Shown in pieces: positions 40,842-52,947 of a stretch of 64,000 bases of DNA. Each line of letters starts with the position of its first letter. The stretch's first letter is position 1. The notes beneath the pieces were generated by a model that was given only the letters and a program-made list of their open reading frames with translations, was not told the DNA's origin and did no database searches. The position numbers and the translations under genes are program-made. Origin of the DNA: Mikania micrantha (lineage: Eukaryota; Streptophyta; Magnoliopsida; Asterales; Asteraceae); the NCBI GenBank assembly GCA_009363875.1, contig CM018680.1, positions 69,269,139-69,333,138 on the forward strand. Reading direction: 5' to 3'.

Positions 40842-43107
40842 TGTGAGGCCCCGAAACCGGACACCTCGCAGAGGTTGGTTTTCGTCATAACATATAGCTC
40901 TTAAACTAAAAGCTTTCATAATCATGTAGCGGAAATGTAAACATAGTTTGATAAACAGAATTCAATAAAGTGTCTATATCAAAATCATATCGAATTGCCA
41001 AAAGTCAACGGATCGTTTGGATTGATGCCCGAGCCCCATGCCTTCTCTTATCGTACCTTCAACCTGACATACATGCTAAATCAAGTCAGCTTACGCTGGT
41101 GAGTTCTAGTTTTCATAAAACAACATTAAACATACTTAACATAAACACCATTTCATACACATAGTACATAACCTTAGCACATAACATCATTACCATCATC
41201 ATCATACGTTCCACTGTCACCCTGCGAACAGTGGGCTTATGCCGGCACAAGGCTTCATGTTTATAGTCCGATCGACTCTTACCATGTTTATAGCCCGATC
41301 GGCTCTTACCATGTTTATAGCCCGATCGGCTCTGTGTTTATAGCCCGGTCGGCTCCATGCTTATAGTCCGATCGACTCTCTTGTTTATAGTCCGGTCGAC
41401 TCCATGTTTATAGTCCGGTCGACTCTCATGTTTATAGCCCGGTTGGCTCCATGTTTATAGCCCGGTCGGCTCCATGTTTATAGCCCGATCGGCTCCATGT
41501 TTATAGTCCGGTCGACTCTCATGTTATTAGCCCGGTCGGCTCCATGTTTATAGCCCGATTGGCTGTTCATATCCTGACATAATCAGGTCATCATTCATAT
41601 TTACCCAGTACAAGTACCGGAGCATCATCATTCACACATATCCTATAGCATGTATAGGGACATCATTCATTCATCATACATGATATACTAGCATCATATC
41701 GTCATTCATCATAATCCTCATACATTCCATGCTAGCTTTATATCACCATTTATCATAGTCATCATGACATCTTAGGCATGTCATACTAGCATCGTTTCAT
41801 CATACCATCATAACATACTAGCATCGTTATCATATCATATCATAACATCATGTCATCATGCCCACATATCATACTTCCATCCTAGCAACTTAGGACCTTG
41901 TCATACTTTTATAACTATTCTCATAGTTATCATCGTGAAGCATGTTATCATTGAATCATCATCATATCATGTGCTAGCATCATTATCATGTCATGTTATT
42001 CATTATCATAACTCGTTTATCATGCATTTATCATACTTATCATACTTTCATGCATAGGTCATACTAACACATAAACATACATACATAGTCAGGGCATACC
42101 ATCATTCGTTCATCTTCATCATAAGCACATAACATCATAACATAACAACAAGCATGTATGCCAGCCCAAACAGTTAACATGAAATAGGGCGTATAGAACT
42201 CACATGATAGTAGACTCCTGTTATCCTTAGCCGAACTCCTTAGCTAGGGCCTTAAGGACCTACATCAGTTACATCGTCTCGTTACATTTCATCACATCAC
42301 ATTCTTAGACTTAGAATTTATTCCAGGTCCTCATAACCAACTAGTCCCCATTATAAACTCAAGTTCCCGAAACTTAGCTAAGTATCCGAAACACTTGAGG
42401 TTCATTAAACACCCCATACTCGAAACCCATGTACACGAAATTCCTGTAGTTCACGAAATGGCTTGTACTCGAAATATTCCATGTACTCGAAATCCTTGTA
42501 CTCGAAATAACATGTATGATTTCGAGTACCCTCTGTACATGATTTCGTGTACTCATCATTTCGTCATTAAACATCTCAGAAATTCATCTAAGACTTTGGG
42601 GAGCTAGTTCTACGTTCCTTTGGTTGTTACCAACGTATTGGAACCTCAAAGTTATGAACTTTATGCATAAAGGTGTGAGCTTTATGCATAAGTTCACTCT
42701 TTGTTTAACCATCCTAACTTTTGTATAAAAATCCTAACTTTTCAGTCTAGAACACTTACTTAAAGGTAGATGATCCCTCCTGTAGATTCTCGTGTGTATC
42801 CTCTTCCGTTTGATCGATCAAAGCTCGATCCTTGAAGTTTCTTGGTTCCAACTTCGTGTACTCGAGAGAAGATTTGCTTCAGCCAAGGGTTAGCACGTTT
42901 CCCAAGACCCCACTATTTATAGGTAGGGTCCTTGTATTCGAACCCTCATGTACACGAAATATGGTGTACTCGAAATCCTCCTCATTTCGAGTACACGATT
43001 TCTACACCCCACCTTGGTTATTTTTCGTCTATTTTCCTACAAGCTTTATTATTCGTTAACCAATTGTAAGTTCAAGTAACTTGTATTAGAAAATTTGGGA
43101 TGTTACA
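40842..43107 (-). mobile_element. Solo LTR of a gypsy-type element (2266 bp)
   Basis: Plus strand TGTGAGGCCCCG to GGGATGTTACA with perfect 5-bp target duplication ACATA (40837-40841, 43108-43112). No internal region or second LTR, so a full element was removed by LTR-LTR recombination. By its ends it lies in minus orientation. It contains a 13-unit minisatellite (41256-41574), a CATCAT-rich stretch (41640-42130), TCGTGTACTCGAAAT-type motifs (42411-42560 and 42853-42990) and a minus-strand TATA box (42913-42921, TATAAATAG). Confidence 0.88.
41256..41574. repeat. 13-unit minisatellite with CCGATCGG/CCGGTCGAC core
   Basis: Units of 22-27 bp read CATGTTTATAGCCCGATCGG followed by CTC, alternating with forms that have TCCGGTCGACTC. 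The core is palindromic in many units. It lies inside the solo LTR, in its U5 half on the minus strand. Confidence 0.9.
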
Positions 43108-43185
43108 ACATAATAATCATACACATATTAACAATCTTGTTTGTTTGTGTTACTATGTGCTATTGATATGTGATAATATTGGCTA

Positions 43186-43809
43186 TTTATTTTAATTGAT
43201 TCATAAACCAATTTTGTAATTAAACTGAATAAAGTGATAATGATCTAAAACTATTAACGAAATGTAGCAAAAAATAAGGATTATTAAATCTACAATTTAT
43301 TTAATTTGACTAATTTACCCTCATAATATGATTAAATGAAAATACATATGTCAGCAAATCATTAGTTCCTATACTTTTTACAAAAATATTATCTTAAAAA
43401 CATAAAAATAAAAATCTCATACAAAAAACAAAATTCAGTATAAAAAAACAAAATCTAGTACAGAAAAACAAAAAATCAAGTACAAAAAATATAATTCAGT
43501 TCAAAAATTAAAAATCCAATATAAAAAATAAAATTGCAGAACAAATTAAAAATAAAAAAAAGCGGTAAAAAAAAGAAAAATATAATAAAAAACAAAAATC
43601 TAAAACAAAATTTTTATTTGTAAGCTCGTGTAATACACGAATCTATAACCTATTATAATATAATATGTATATCCTTTAAGTTAATTTGAATCGGTTTAAA
43701 GTTTAAACAATTATACAATAATGTAGTTATTAGATGATTTTGATTCAGAAACACAAAGACTTAAGTTCATAGAAATGAAGAACATACAACTGCAAGCCAT
43801 AGAGTACAT
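43186..43809. other. A-rich non-coding DNA
   Basis: 43380-43620 is a degenerate array of ~20-bp A-rich units (ACAAAATCTAGTACA and variants). A CGTGTAATACACG hairpin at 43627-43639 resembles a Helitron end but is followed by CTAT rather than CTAG. Nothing coding. Confidence 0.45.
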
Positions 43810-44513
43810 CAACGGCGGAGCTTCAGATAATTAACAGGGGGGCGAAAACTTACGTGAACTCAAAAAATTTTTCCCATTCGATCTGTATGTCTCGGTTAGT
43901 CGGGTTAATTGTATGGGTCAGTGATTCGGGTCAAGTCGGGTCAAATAATAATGAACATTCATCTTGAAGATAAGACAGTATTTTAGATTAAACATGACTA
44001 ATTTAATTAATCTCAATTTCATAGTTACATTGAAAGAAAATCCTGAATATTAACATTAAAATAGGTTGCTTTTGAAATAATTTAAGAAACCAACTAGAAT
44101 TGTGTCAAGATTAACCGGTAAAATGGTTGCTACTAAGCGCTTGAAAAGAATGGGGCGATGGCTGGAATCTGTGGCGGTAGAATGGGGGCGGGCGGTGTGA
44201 ACCTCTGATCGGGAACAAGAAAAAGAAATAAAATAGGATAGGAAGTGAGGGGGGAAATAAAGGTGGGATTTAAATATTTAGGGAATTGAGGTTCTTAATA
44301 AGTAAATAATTTATAAAGTTAGTAAAAATTGTTTTTTATTTAAAAGAGTTTGGTAATATAATTTTTTTTTCAATCAGGGGACGAAGTTAATTTTTTTTCT
44401 TCAATTAGGAGGGGTGAAATTAAGTATTTTTAAAAAAATTAACATTTTATCCCGAAAATTAACCATATTCGGGTCAGTCGCCTCCATGGTCCCTTTAATG
44501 CTACGCCCCAGTG
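43810..44513. mobile_element. Non-autonomous hAT-like transposon
   Basis: 704 bp with perfect 8-bp target duplication GAGTACAT (43802-43809, 44514-44521). Termini CAACGGCGGAGC and GCTACGCCCCAGTG are imperfect inverted repeats of the CA..GGCGGAGC type common in plant hATs. The interior has GGGTCAAGTCGGGTC and G-rich/T-rich ends but no transposase. Confidence 0.75.
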
Positions 44514-44521
44514 GAGTACAT

Positions 44522-45430
44522 GCATGCGAAAAGGTTCAAAACACAGTTGTAAATTCAAACCTTGGTTGCATGGATGGATGATTGAGTTACTGGATCTCAT
44601 CATAAGTATGATGCTTTGTTGATGATGGGAATTGAATTAGGATGACTATCGTTTGTTGATGAGCTCGCCCTTTAAATAATGTAGTAATTTATATATAAAA
44701 AGTTAATGATACGAATATAATTATTTATAAAAGTTAACAAAACCAAACTTTTGTAGCATAATAATATCTGTAACTCGTAGTGACGTGTCATCTATAATCA
44801 TAACATACTTGAAGGATTTTAATATTTATATATCATTCTCATCATATGTACACCATACTTAGGTCAATTCAATTACATTACACACTCACGTACATAATTG
44901 TTACTCAATACATATTTTTAAATATATTTTAAAGTAATAACTGTTTTGGACTTTGCGGTTTAAATGTTTTAACTTTTTCAACCAAAAGTAGAATATTTTA
45001 TTAATGTTTCCACTATGGTTTAGATAATTTACAATTTTGGCTTTCAATCATAAATATTCTAGCAATTAAATTACTTTAACCATATGGGCTAAAACCGTTG
45101 AAATAGTTATGGATATAGGCCACCACCTTTATTTATTTAAATCACATGGGCTATATTGATACAAGATTTTATTTTAGTTTGAAATATATTAAAAAACTTA
45201 AACCATAGAGGCCAAACCGTAATTTAGACTATAGTTTAATAATAAAAAATACTAAAAAATAGTGTTATTTATACACCAATACACTAGCCATGCAACCCAT
45301 TAAAAGCAAGGGTAAAATCATATCATAAATAATGTGAATAAAAGAAAATAAAGTGACATAGACCCACATGAAAAATGACTCCACCCACATAAAGTCATAT
45401 TTCTGTCATTCCAAGAGTGTGTCATCGTTA
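44522..45430. other. Non-coding, nothing recognised
   Basis: AT-rich DNA. Phrases like ATGGGCTA and AACCATAG recur in direct and inverted form between 44940 and 45240, without a clear unit. Confidence 0.4.
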
Positions 45431-45446
45431 AGTAAATGCGAGTAGT

Positions 45447-45696
45447 ACCAACGAGGCACTGCCTCAATGCTACTCCGAAATTCTTTTAAATAGGAGGTCT
45501 CGGCTTCAAAACTCTCTCGCAGCGAAAAAGGGTTCTGAGGGGGTCAGGGGTGTTTTTCTAGTGACGTTTCCTCCTATGGTGGTTGTGGAGGCTCATTGGA
45601 GGTCCAGTTGGTAACTAGACGTTGGTGACTAGACCTTGGTGACATGACCTGTAAACAGTGGGCTCATACGATTGAGACCTTCACCGTTAAAAAAAA
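45447..45696 (+). mobile_element. SINE (tRNA-type retroposon)
   Basis: About 250 bp ending in an A-tract (45689-45697), flanked by AGTAAATGCGAGTAGT (45431-45446) and AGTAAATGTGAGTAGT (45697-45712). The head has a box-B-like GGCTTCAAAACTC (consensus GGTTCGANNCC) near 45506 and a weak box A (ACGAGGCACTG) near 45451. It would be copied by pol III and moved by a LINE's reverse transcriptase. The target duplication may really be 12 bp (see the next element). Confidence 0.65.
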
Positions 45697-45708
45697 AGTA
45701 AATGTGAG

Positions 45709-46306
45709 TAGTTGTTCAAAATATCTGAAATCCGAAAAAAATTAAAAACAGAATCTTATCCCAAATTCGAAAACTCAATTCAAATCTTGATTTAAGTTGT
45801 TCGTGTCGGATTAATCCGAATCCGAAAATGTTATCTGGAAATTTGGGTTGGATTAAGATATATTTGGTTTTATGTTTATTAGGTTGTTTAGGCATTCCAA
45901 CAATCCAATTTATGAGACAATTGACCCTTATTAAATTTCAAGTTATTCGTGTTGTTCGGATTGTTAAAGATACTTTTTTGTGAGTTATGAAATTTACTTA
46001 GACTATTTTATTACGATACATTTGCAACCTTTTTATAATTTTAACTTTAAAATGTTTTGTTATGAATCTAAATTAGTAAAATGTTACTTTTATGGACCAT
46101 TATATAGGAAAAATAAATAGGCACAACAAGAAAAAAATTAGTAAATTTTTATACAGCTTTATTCGGATATATCCAAATTCGAACCAAATTTTAATTCGGA
46201 TAGATTCGGGTCGAATCGGTTCAGATAGAGGCAAAATAAAGTCACATCTGAATAAGCTGATTAGAGTAAACTGATAACTCGTAATCCAACCTGATGAACG
46301 CCCTTA
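45709..46306. mobile_element. Probable hAT-like element inserted at the SINE's flank
   Basis: 598 bp, starts TAGTTGTTCA and ends TGAACGCCCTTA, with perfect 8-bp target duplication AATGTGAG (45701-45708, 46307-46314). The interior is rich in TCCGAATCCGAA and TCGGATAGATTCGGG phrases. No transposase. Because it starts with TAGT it extends the SINE's apparent duplication by chance. Confidence 0.5.
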
Positions 46307-46413
46307 AATGTGAGTGAGTGTTGTACTTATTAATTCATCTGATTAACAATTTTAAAAAACAATTAATATTATGTTTTTTTAAACAACTTATCATGTGAAA
46401 TATCGATCCAAAC

Positions 46414-46793
46414 CAATGTTTTCATAACTAGACATCTAGACCAGACGTCTTACTTGTTGGACTGGTTGTATCAGTTGAACCAGATTCAAAAACCGGATGA
46501 CATAATAAATATAGAAAAGATTCCAAAAATTTTTAAAATTATAAACACATTGAAACAAACATAATTAATGTTCAAACAAGCATAATCATGTTAAAAAATA
46601 CAAGGTATGATTTTAATGTTTATTTATTTGGATTTTAATTTTAAAAAAATTGAAATCCAGTCCGACTAGTGAACCGGTTCCAGGTTTGACCTATGGACCG
46701 GCTCAACCGGCCGGTTCTCTTGAGGGTGGTTCACATATGCTTTTTTGGGTGGTCGACCCCGGTTCCCCGTACGGTCTGGTTCTGAAAACACTG
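46414..46793. mobile_element. hAT-like MITE (380 bp)
   Basis: Termini CAATGTTTTCATAACTAGAC and its imperfect inverse (TCTGGTTCTGAAAACACTG at the right end), with perfect 8-bp target duplication ATCCAAAC (46406-46413, 46794-46801). The subterminal regions carry GGTTGAACC/GGCTCAACCGGCCGG-type palindromes. Related to the element at 61291-61790. Confidence 0.82.
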
Positions 46794-46801
46794 ATCCAAA
46801 C

Positions 46802-47299
46802 ACATTTAAAACCGATTAGGAGACCATAAGCGTTTTTATTAAAACTTTGTTTTTGCTAAATTTTTTATTAAAATGTTGAATATAAAAATTATTATGCTTT
46901 TTTATTAACGAGAACAAATTATTTGAGTACAAATAATGTTTAAGTAAAATAACAAAAATTATAAAAAGGCCTCTGCATCAATTCCTATAGAACATTTAGC
47001 TTGATGGCTTCTCGCCTTCTCATGATCATAAATGTGATTATGATTAAGTCACTCAAACCCCCCTCACGAATCTGCGGCATGATGTTAGCTAGGGATGTTT
47101 ATCATGTCGGATAATAGTTTATTCGAATCGAGTTATTCATATTTGAATATTTTTAGACCCTATTGGATCCAAATCTATTCGAATAACCCAAATAAACTTA
47201 ACTTTTTACATCCGAATAATTAGGTTTTTTCAGATTATTCGGGTTGAATGTAGATATCCGATCCGAATAAGAAAAATGGATATTTGACCCGACTCTATC
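46802..47299. other. Non-coding, uncertain 5' LTR region
   Basis: 47090-47290 is rich in TTATTCGAAT/ATCCGAATAA phrases and starts near AGGGATGTTTATCATG, suggesting another small transposon fragment. The start of the third copia element's 5' LTR should lie in or before this stretch but I cannot place it. Confidence 0.35.
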
Positions 47300-47489
47300 C
47301 AAGTTATGTAAAAATGAGAGACTTCAAAGGAGACCTTCTTGGGACCATGGTTGTTGAAGATCTCTCCTCCAATCCTGTGATCTCTAAGAAGATAACATGT
47401 GAATTGAATTGATAGAAATTCCGCATCTATCAATTCAGCAGAAGATAACTTGTGAAAGTGTTGTGCAAAGTGCATAACCCGATCCAACA
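47300..47489 (+). repeat. End of the 5' LTR of the third SIRE element
   Basis: It ends AACCCGATCCAACA, matching the sense end of the young copia LTR (AACCCGATCCTACA). Upstream, ATTCCGCATCT and AACTTGTGAA also occur in the same order as in that LTR. The left limit is not resolved. Confidence 0.6.
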
Positions 47490-47491
47490 AG

Positions 47492-47503
47492 TGATATCAG
47501 AGC
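47492..47503 (+). promoter_or_regulatory. tRNA-Met primer-binding site, mutated
   Basis: TGATATCAGAGC differs by one base from TGGTATCAGAGC and sits two bases after the LTR end. Confidence 0.75.
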
Positions 47504-47692
47504 TAAGCTCTCTAACTTAAGTAACTAATCATTCTTAAGTAACCAGTTGTTCATCTTCTACTACTCACGGCTCTAAGTTTTTTTTACTTCTTATTCAAAT
47601 GGCTAACATAAGTAAGCACTATACTGAAAATGACACTCTCAACAAACCTGTCATGTTCACTCTAGATGATTATGACACATGGAAGGTTCGTA

Positions 47693-49886
47693 TGCTCCCG
47701 AAATCGCGAAAACAAAATTGAAATCTAACTATGACGGTGGAGGTACGCCAAAGACCTTCTTGCCACCATTGGCGGTACGCGACGGACCCATCTGATATAA
47801 AAATCTGATATGCTCGATCTAAACTCATTCCCAGTCGAAAATATGCGATTTCCAGACGAAACATAGTTGTTTCTACCATCTAAACTCAGATTTGAAGCCA
47901 TCCAAATGTTCGGATCGAGCTAGGGAACGCTTCTACAAGTCCTGATCATCGTTTTCATCCGATAAATCTGTCCGATCAGGTAACGATTCGCTTTATCTTA
48001 CTAGTTTGATAATGTATGGTTTAGATCTAGATTTTAAACGTGATATTATGGTTTTGTTGATTATTTCCTAGATGATGGCTAGGTTTAGTTAGAAACGAAG
48101 AACTCGACAGGTTAACGGTGAAATCTTTGTTTTAATCCATTATAATGTCCGATTATCATGCATAATGGTTTTAACCACTTGATTATAACAATGGTTGTGA
48201 TTGTCTTGATCATTCTTTGGAATGATCAATGACAAGGATTAGCTATTCCGAAACCTGGAATCTATCGAGAAACTGTTTTGGTGATATAATCAACAACAAT
48301 ACTAAATTGATTAATCTGGGAATGTCCTGATTAATCCAACGAGTCGCAGTTATCACACGTTGTGCTATATTAAGTTAAGGAAATCGATTAAACATTTGAG
48401 ATAAGATTGATGACTTGAGTTGTAATGTCCTTGACGTTGAACGTCAAGGAAAATTCTGAGTCAGATTAAGCTTAAGTAACTCATAGAACTCTAATAACAT
48501 ACAGGTTTAGAGTTCAAAAACTAGTGATACGAACGTTGTGCATTGTTATTGATTTGAATCAACTCAGGTGAGTTTACGAACCCCTTTTCTGTATTTTGGT
48601 TTTTGAAACTCGAGGAATGGGAAAACATAAAAACTCATTTGAAACATTTTGATTATTGTGAAGCTTTGAAACACTTTTGATATCTTTCTGAAACATGAAA
48701 CCTGATTAGATCCGGTGGAACTCTGAAACGCTTTCGATACATTTTATGAAACATGAAACTTGATTTGCATCATGTGAAAAGCTGAAACACTTTTGAAACA
48801 TTTTGTGAAACATGAAAAGGAAAGAGTTGTAAAACAATTGGTTGAAACACGTGACAGTGGAGAGAAACACATGACCGAACTTGTCATCATTTCACGGGTT
48901 ACACATTTGTCGCTAAGTCTCACATTCTGTAACCGTTAACCATGGGGCGCGTGATTATTGAGAATAGATTCTATTTGTGACTGACAATCCATGCCCGTGG
49001 TTCATAGCTAAAATCATGACCAGATGTCGAGCGAACGCTCAATAAGGCTAAAACACGTAATGTCTTGCGACAAGGACATTGGGAAGGGGCAAACACTGAA
49101 CTCGTCAGCTCGGTTACGGGAGCCTTGGAGTTATAATTGGACAATTAGTCGGGAACTAAACATGACATTGTTGGAAGGAACAATGTTCGCATTGCATACC
49201 AATGTTTTACACCCAGTTTTACACCCATATTCTGTAACCGTTAACCGTGGGGGGCGTGATTATTGAGAATAGATTCTATTTGTGATTGATAATCCACACT
49301 CGTGGTTCGTAGCTAAAATCATGACAAGATGTCAAGCAGACGCTCAATAAGGCTAAAACACACAATGTCTTGCGACAAGGACATTGGGAAGGGGCAAACA
49401 TTGAACTCGTCAGCTCGATTACAGGAGCCTTGGAGTTATAATTGGACAGTTGGTCAGGAACTAAACACGACATTGTTGGAAGAAACAATGTTCGCACCGG
49501 ATACCAATGTTTTACACCCAGTTTGGGACATGAATATTATTTAACTCTTTTTATGCAAACATTTAATCGTTTGGGATACATTACATACATTTTTGACAAA
49601 TAAACTTGTGAACTCACCAGCATATCGTTGATTGCTTAAAATCATGTTATTCTCAGATGCATAATGATACAGGGGGTGGAGCTGGGAGCTCAGTCTTTGG
49701 AGACATATAGTAGAGTCTATGATAGTTAGACTCAACAGTGTGAAACATAGCATAGTATATGTGTAAAACTCAGTTGAAACTGTTAACATAGTGTGTAATA
49801 TAAAATATAAGTGTTTTTGTTGTAAACAATGACTGTGAAACCTTGAAAGTCACACGGTAAGCTTCTGCAACGACAAGGGTGTGACA
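47693..49886 (+). mobile_element. Truncated gypsy-type LTR inserted in gag
   Basis: 2194 bp ending GGGTGTGACA at 49886. The left junction (after GTTCGTA) shows no convincing LTR start and there is no matching 5-bp target duplication. Compared with the intact relative, about 20 gag codons are gone at the junction, so I infer an insertion followed by deletion of its 5' side. It includes a 305-bp tandem duplication. ORFs inside are not genes. Confidence 0.55.
48924..49524. repeat. 305-bp tandem duplication inside the LTR fragment
   Basis: Copy 1 is 48924-49228 and copy 2 is 49229-49524. Both begin ATTCTGTAACCGTTAACC and end at TTTTACACCCAGTTT. A few percent divergence. Paired short ORFs (49024, 49329) are the same sequence twice. 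Confidence 0.9.
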
Positions 49887-50332
49887 GACCCTTCATCCCA
49901 ACCGTTGCTGCCGCTGGAGCTGGTGGAGAAGTTGTGCCAAAAAGATCCATCTATATACTCATATGAAGAAGATGGAAGTTGACTCTAAAGCACTATGGCT
50001 GATCTAGATGTCTAATTCGAACTCCATCATACATGCATTCAAGAAACGCAAATCTGCTAAAGAGCTATGGAACTCCTTACAACAGATGTACGAAGGATTA
50101 GATGATGTGAAAGAGAACAAGAAAAACATGCTCAAGCAGAATTTTCAGAATTTCTGTCAAGAAAACAATGAAAAGATGGCTTTTCAGTATCTAAGTTATG
50201 TACAACTTGTTGATGAAGTAACTGCTGCAGGTGTAAAACTTGAAAACCAAGATGTAATAAGAAAATTCATGAGATCTCTTCCACATGCATGGAACATTTA
50301 CTGTGTCACTATTAGAAGAACATAAAACCTTA

Positions 50333-52947
50333 TGTGACAATCCGACATTTCGGATTAACCCCGTTAATCCGAAACTAACAGAAATCAATCAAAAAGGAAC
50401 AAAATCAAACTTGAAGGATTATAACTAAACAAAATCAGTTCTAAAACAATTAAAATACAAGGATTAATTTTGTAATTTGCTTAAAGTACATAATTTTGAC
50501 TTCCATAGTCAAAATTCGGTTTATGGATCCAATTGGAATTCGAACTTCACATAGATAATCAGTTATGAATCAAATTAAACCTCCATAATCATCACATTGA
50601 TGATTATTAATAGCTTTTGTTCGTTATTACACCATTAATGTTCGAATTAAACCCATTAACGACCTTAAATGTTGAAACCGTAACCATTAACTACCAAATC
50701 CTTATAAATTGATTAAAACTAGGACAATTGAAGTTTCCAACACTCCAATCGGCCCTTTTAGAAGCTTAAGCACGCAACAATTTGATCTGAGAAGCCACAA
50801 AAAGAAGATTTCAATCGTGGGTGGCCGAAACTCAAGCAAAAAGTCGAACTACATCAAATCGAGATCAAACAAGGTAAAAATTTATACCTACAAACTCTAA
50901 AACATGCGACTAAGCAAACCCCTAACATAATTGCATCTAACATCATCGAATTACATGAGTTTGATTTCTAGGGTTCTTGAACAAAAACGTTTTGGGGATT
51001 TCTATGCAAATGGTTTTAAAAATCAAATTAATACTTATAGATAGATTCAAAATCATTCATTCAATGAAAACCATGTGGCAATTGTATCAAACAAAAACGA
51101 ATTTAAAGATTTCTAATTCTAGGGTTCTTAAAAGAAGCCGACTTGGGGGTTTTGATTCAAATGGTCTCAAAAATCAAATTAAATGGTACCTTAGTTTCAG
51201 AGGGCCTCGACTAACATAACCCTCATATCAATTTTGATAAACTATATTGAATTGAATAAAAACTGGTTTCACGTTTTAGATTGAAAAAACGTTTTATGGG
51301 TTGTGATCTAAACGAAAGCAAAAATCAAATTAAATGATACAGAAGCCTTCGAAATCTCTATTTTGATGAAACCCCTATGAATGTATGGGTTATTATACAC
51401 TAATTCAGTTCAATTGAATTAGGAGTTATGGAACTCAAGTTCGAAACCTTGTGAGTACTATTTTGTTAACTTGTGTTGATATTTAATCAAATTGGGACCA
51501 CCAGTGAACTCGATTGGCTCTAGAGAATCATAGCCCCATGGTTCAAGAATCGATCGAATTCGAATCAGGGTCAATTGAACCTAAATAGGTTCGGTTTAGG
51601 TTTACAAAGGGGAATCAATTGTTGGAGGTTAAACCAATTATTTTGGGTTTCCTAATGCGATTCCCTAGCTGGTTGGGTTGGTAGAATGGGTGTGTTGAGA
51701 GGGGGAGGTCGCGGGTTCGATCCCTGCCCCTACTAATTTTTAAAACAAAAACCAATTTTGGCGTTTTAATCGTAATTCATTCGTTTTAACTCCGTTTTAA
51801 CCCATTCCAGTTGCGTTGGAACCGTAATGGAATATCGAACAAAATAAAATAATAAAATTTATATTTTGAACAGAAAGTTTAATTGCGTATAATTACGTGT
51901 CATGAAATGATATCGTATATGTTTATACGACTTAATCGAACGAACTTAGATTCGTACACGATTTTATACGAACGATTCACACAATCTAAAATACGTGTGT
52001 TGACACGTATGTAACCACAAACAAGATATGGATATTGCGAATAACACAACGTTATTGTTAAAACACAGATTCTTCGTAGAAGTTTATCTACGTGATTTCG
52101 CGTACACGTGATCATTCTGTTTGCTATCAAAGGTGCGTACACGGCCCCTTTTCTTATTTTACTGTTTTGGGGGAGAAAACATGTGCAACAAACACTTTTA
52201 GATACATATCACTTGCATGGCTTAGCTATTTACATTAAGTGCGAACATAACACTCAAAGTCCTTACATATCGAACCGTTTAGTTTGCCGTAGTGCAAAGC
52301 GTGGAAGTTGAAGATATATCTATTGGGTTTGACAAACCTCACTTGGTAGATTGTAGGTTTACGCAGGTGTTTAACTAGCCAATCAACATTACTATTGTTT
52401 GTGTTAGACAATAGTGGAAAGGCAAAACATGCAACAGCATGCAACAACATACTAACAGTCAACTTCGGTGTCGACCGCTTATGTAAATAGTACAATGACT
52501 AGCTATCATGACTATGCAATGTGTGATTATGTGATCTGCAAACATTTCTTACAAACAGCTTGTTCAACCATTTGGTTCAAACATTTGTGATTATTCATAC
52601 AAACCTGTGTATGCACCAACCTTTGTGTTGACTTGATTTACATGTTTTCTCAGGACAATAAGGCACAAGCAAGGACAAGCAGGGACTAGGACGTTGAGTC
52701 TCATGCATACAGTTTATTTTGATTGTTGATTTAAAACATTGAACATTGTAATTACATTTTTGCAACTGTTACATTTAGTTATTGGTTTTCAAATGCTTCC
52801 GCAAATGTTAAACTTTGATTTTACAAATTAAGAGTAAATTATGTTTGAAAGCATATAGAGGTCTTTCGGTATGTCTAATGCCTGAGATCCTGGTTTGTCA
52901 CGCCCTAAACGGTGTGATTCCGTTAGTTGAAATTTGGGGGTGTGACA
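50333..52947 (+). mobile_element. Solo LTR (2615 bp) inserted in gag
   Basis: TGTGACAATCCG to GGGGGTGTGACA, with perfect 5-bp target duplication CCTTA (50328-50332, 52948-52952). Removing it and one copy restores the gag frame. It has no coding capacity and no partner LTR. By its GGGGTGTGACA end it is in plus orientation. It carries a tRNA-like pol III promoter pair at 51666-51724. Confidence 0.88.
51666..51740 (+). ncRNA. tRNA-like pol III promoter (SINE head or tRNA relic) in the solo LTR
   Basis: Box A TAGCTGGTTGG (51666-51676) and box B GGTTCGATCCC (51714-51724, exact consensus) are 37 bp apart, with a TTTTT terminator-like run at about 51737-51741. I cannot fold a proper acceptor stem or anticodon arm, so it is not a working tRNA gene. 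No A-tail or target duplication was found, so a whole SINE is not shown either. Confidence 0.5.

Larger units (their letters stand above)
40605..43185. repeat. ~90-bp minisatellite interrupted by a solo LTR
   Basis: About three and a half units built on GTGCTAATATGTGCTATT, ATGTTAGCATATATCAAC and CATGTTAACAATCTTGTTTG lie at 40611-40841 and resume at 43108-43185 after the solo LTR. Each unit holds GCTAACATATATTAGC-like near-palindromes. Confidence 0.65.

Noticed and set aside
42374..42607. ORFs on both strands with Cys-Thr-Arg repeats
   Set aside because: Products of the GTACTCGAAAT motif array in a solo LTR.
43627..43655. Third Helitron-like 3' hairpin (CGTGTAATACACG)
   Set aside because: The expected CTAG terminus reads CTAT and no 5' end was found; at best a mutated relic.
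49024..49544. Two similar 71-80 codon ORFs
   Set aside because: They are the same LTR sequence twice, due to the 305-bp tandem duplication.
51666..51740. Functional tRNA gene
   Set aside because: Boxes A and B are present but no acceptor stem, anticodon arm or proper length can be made out.
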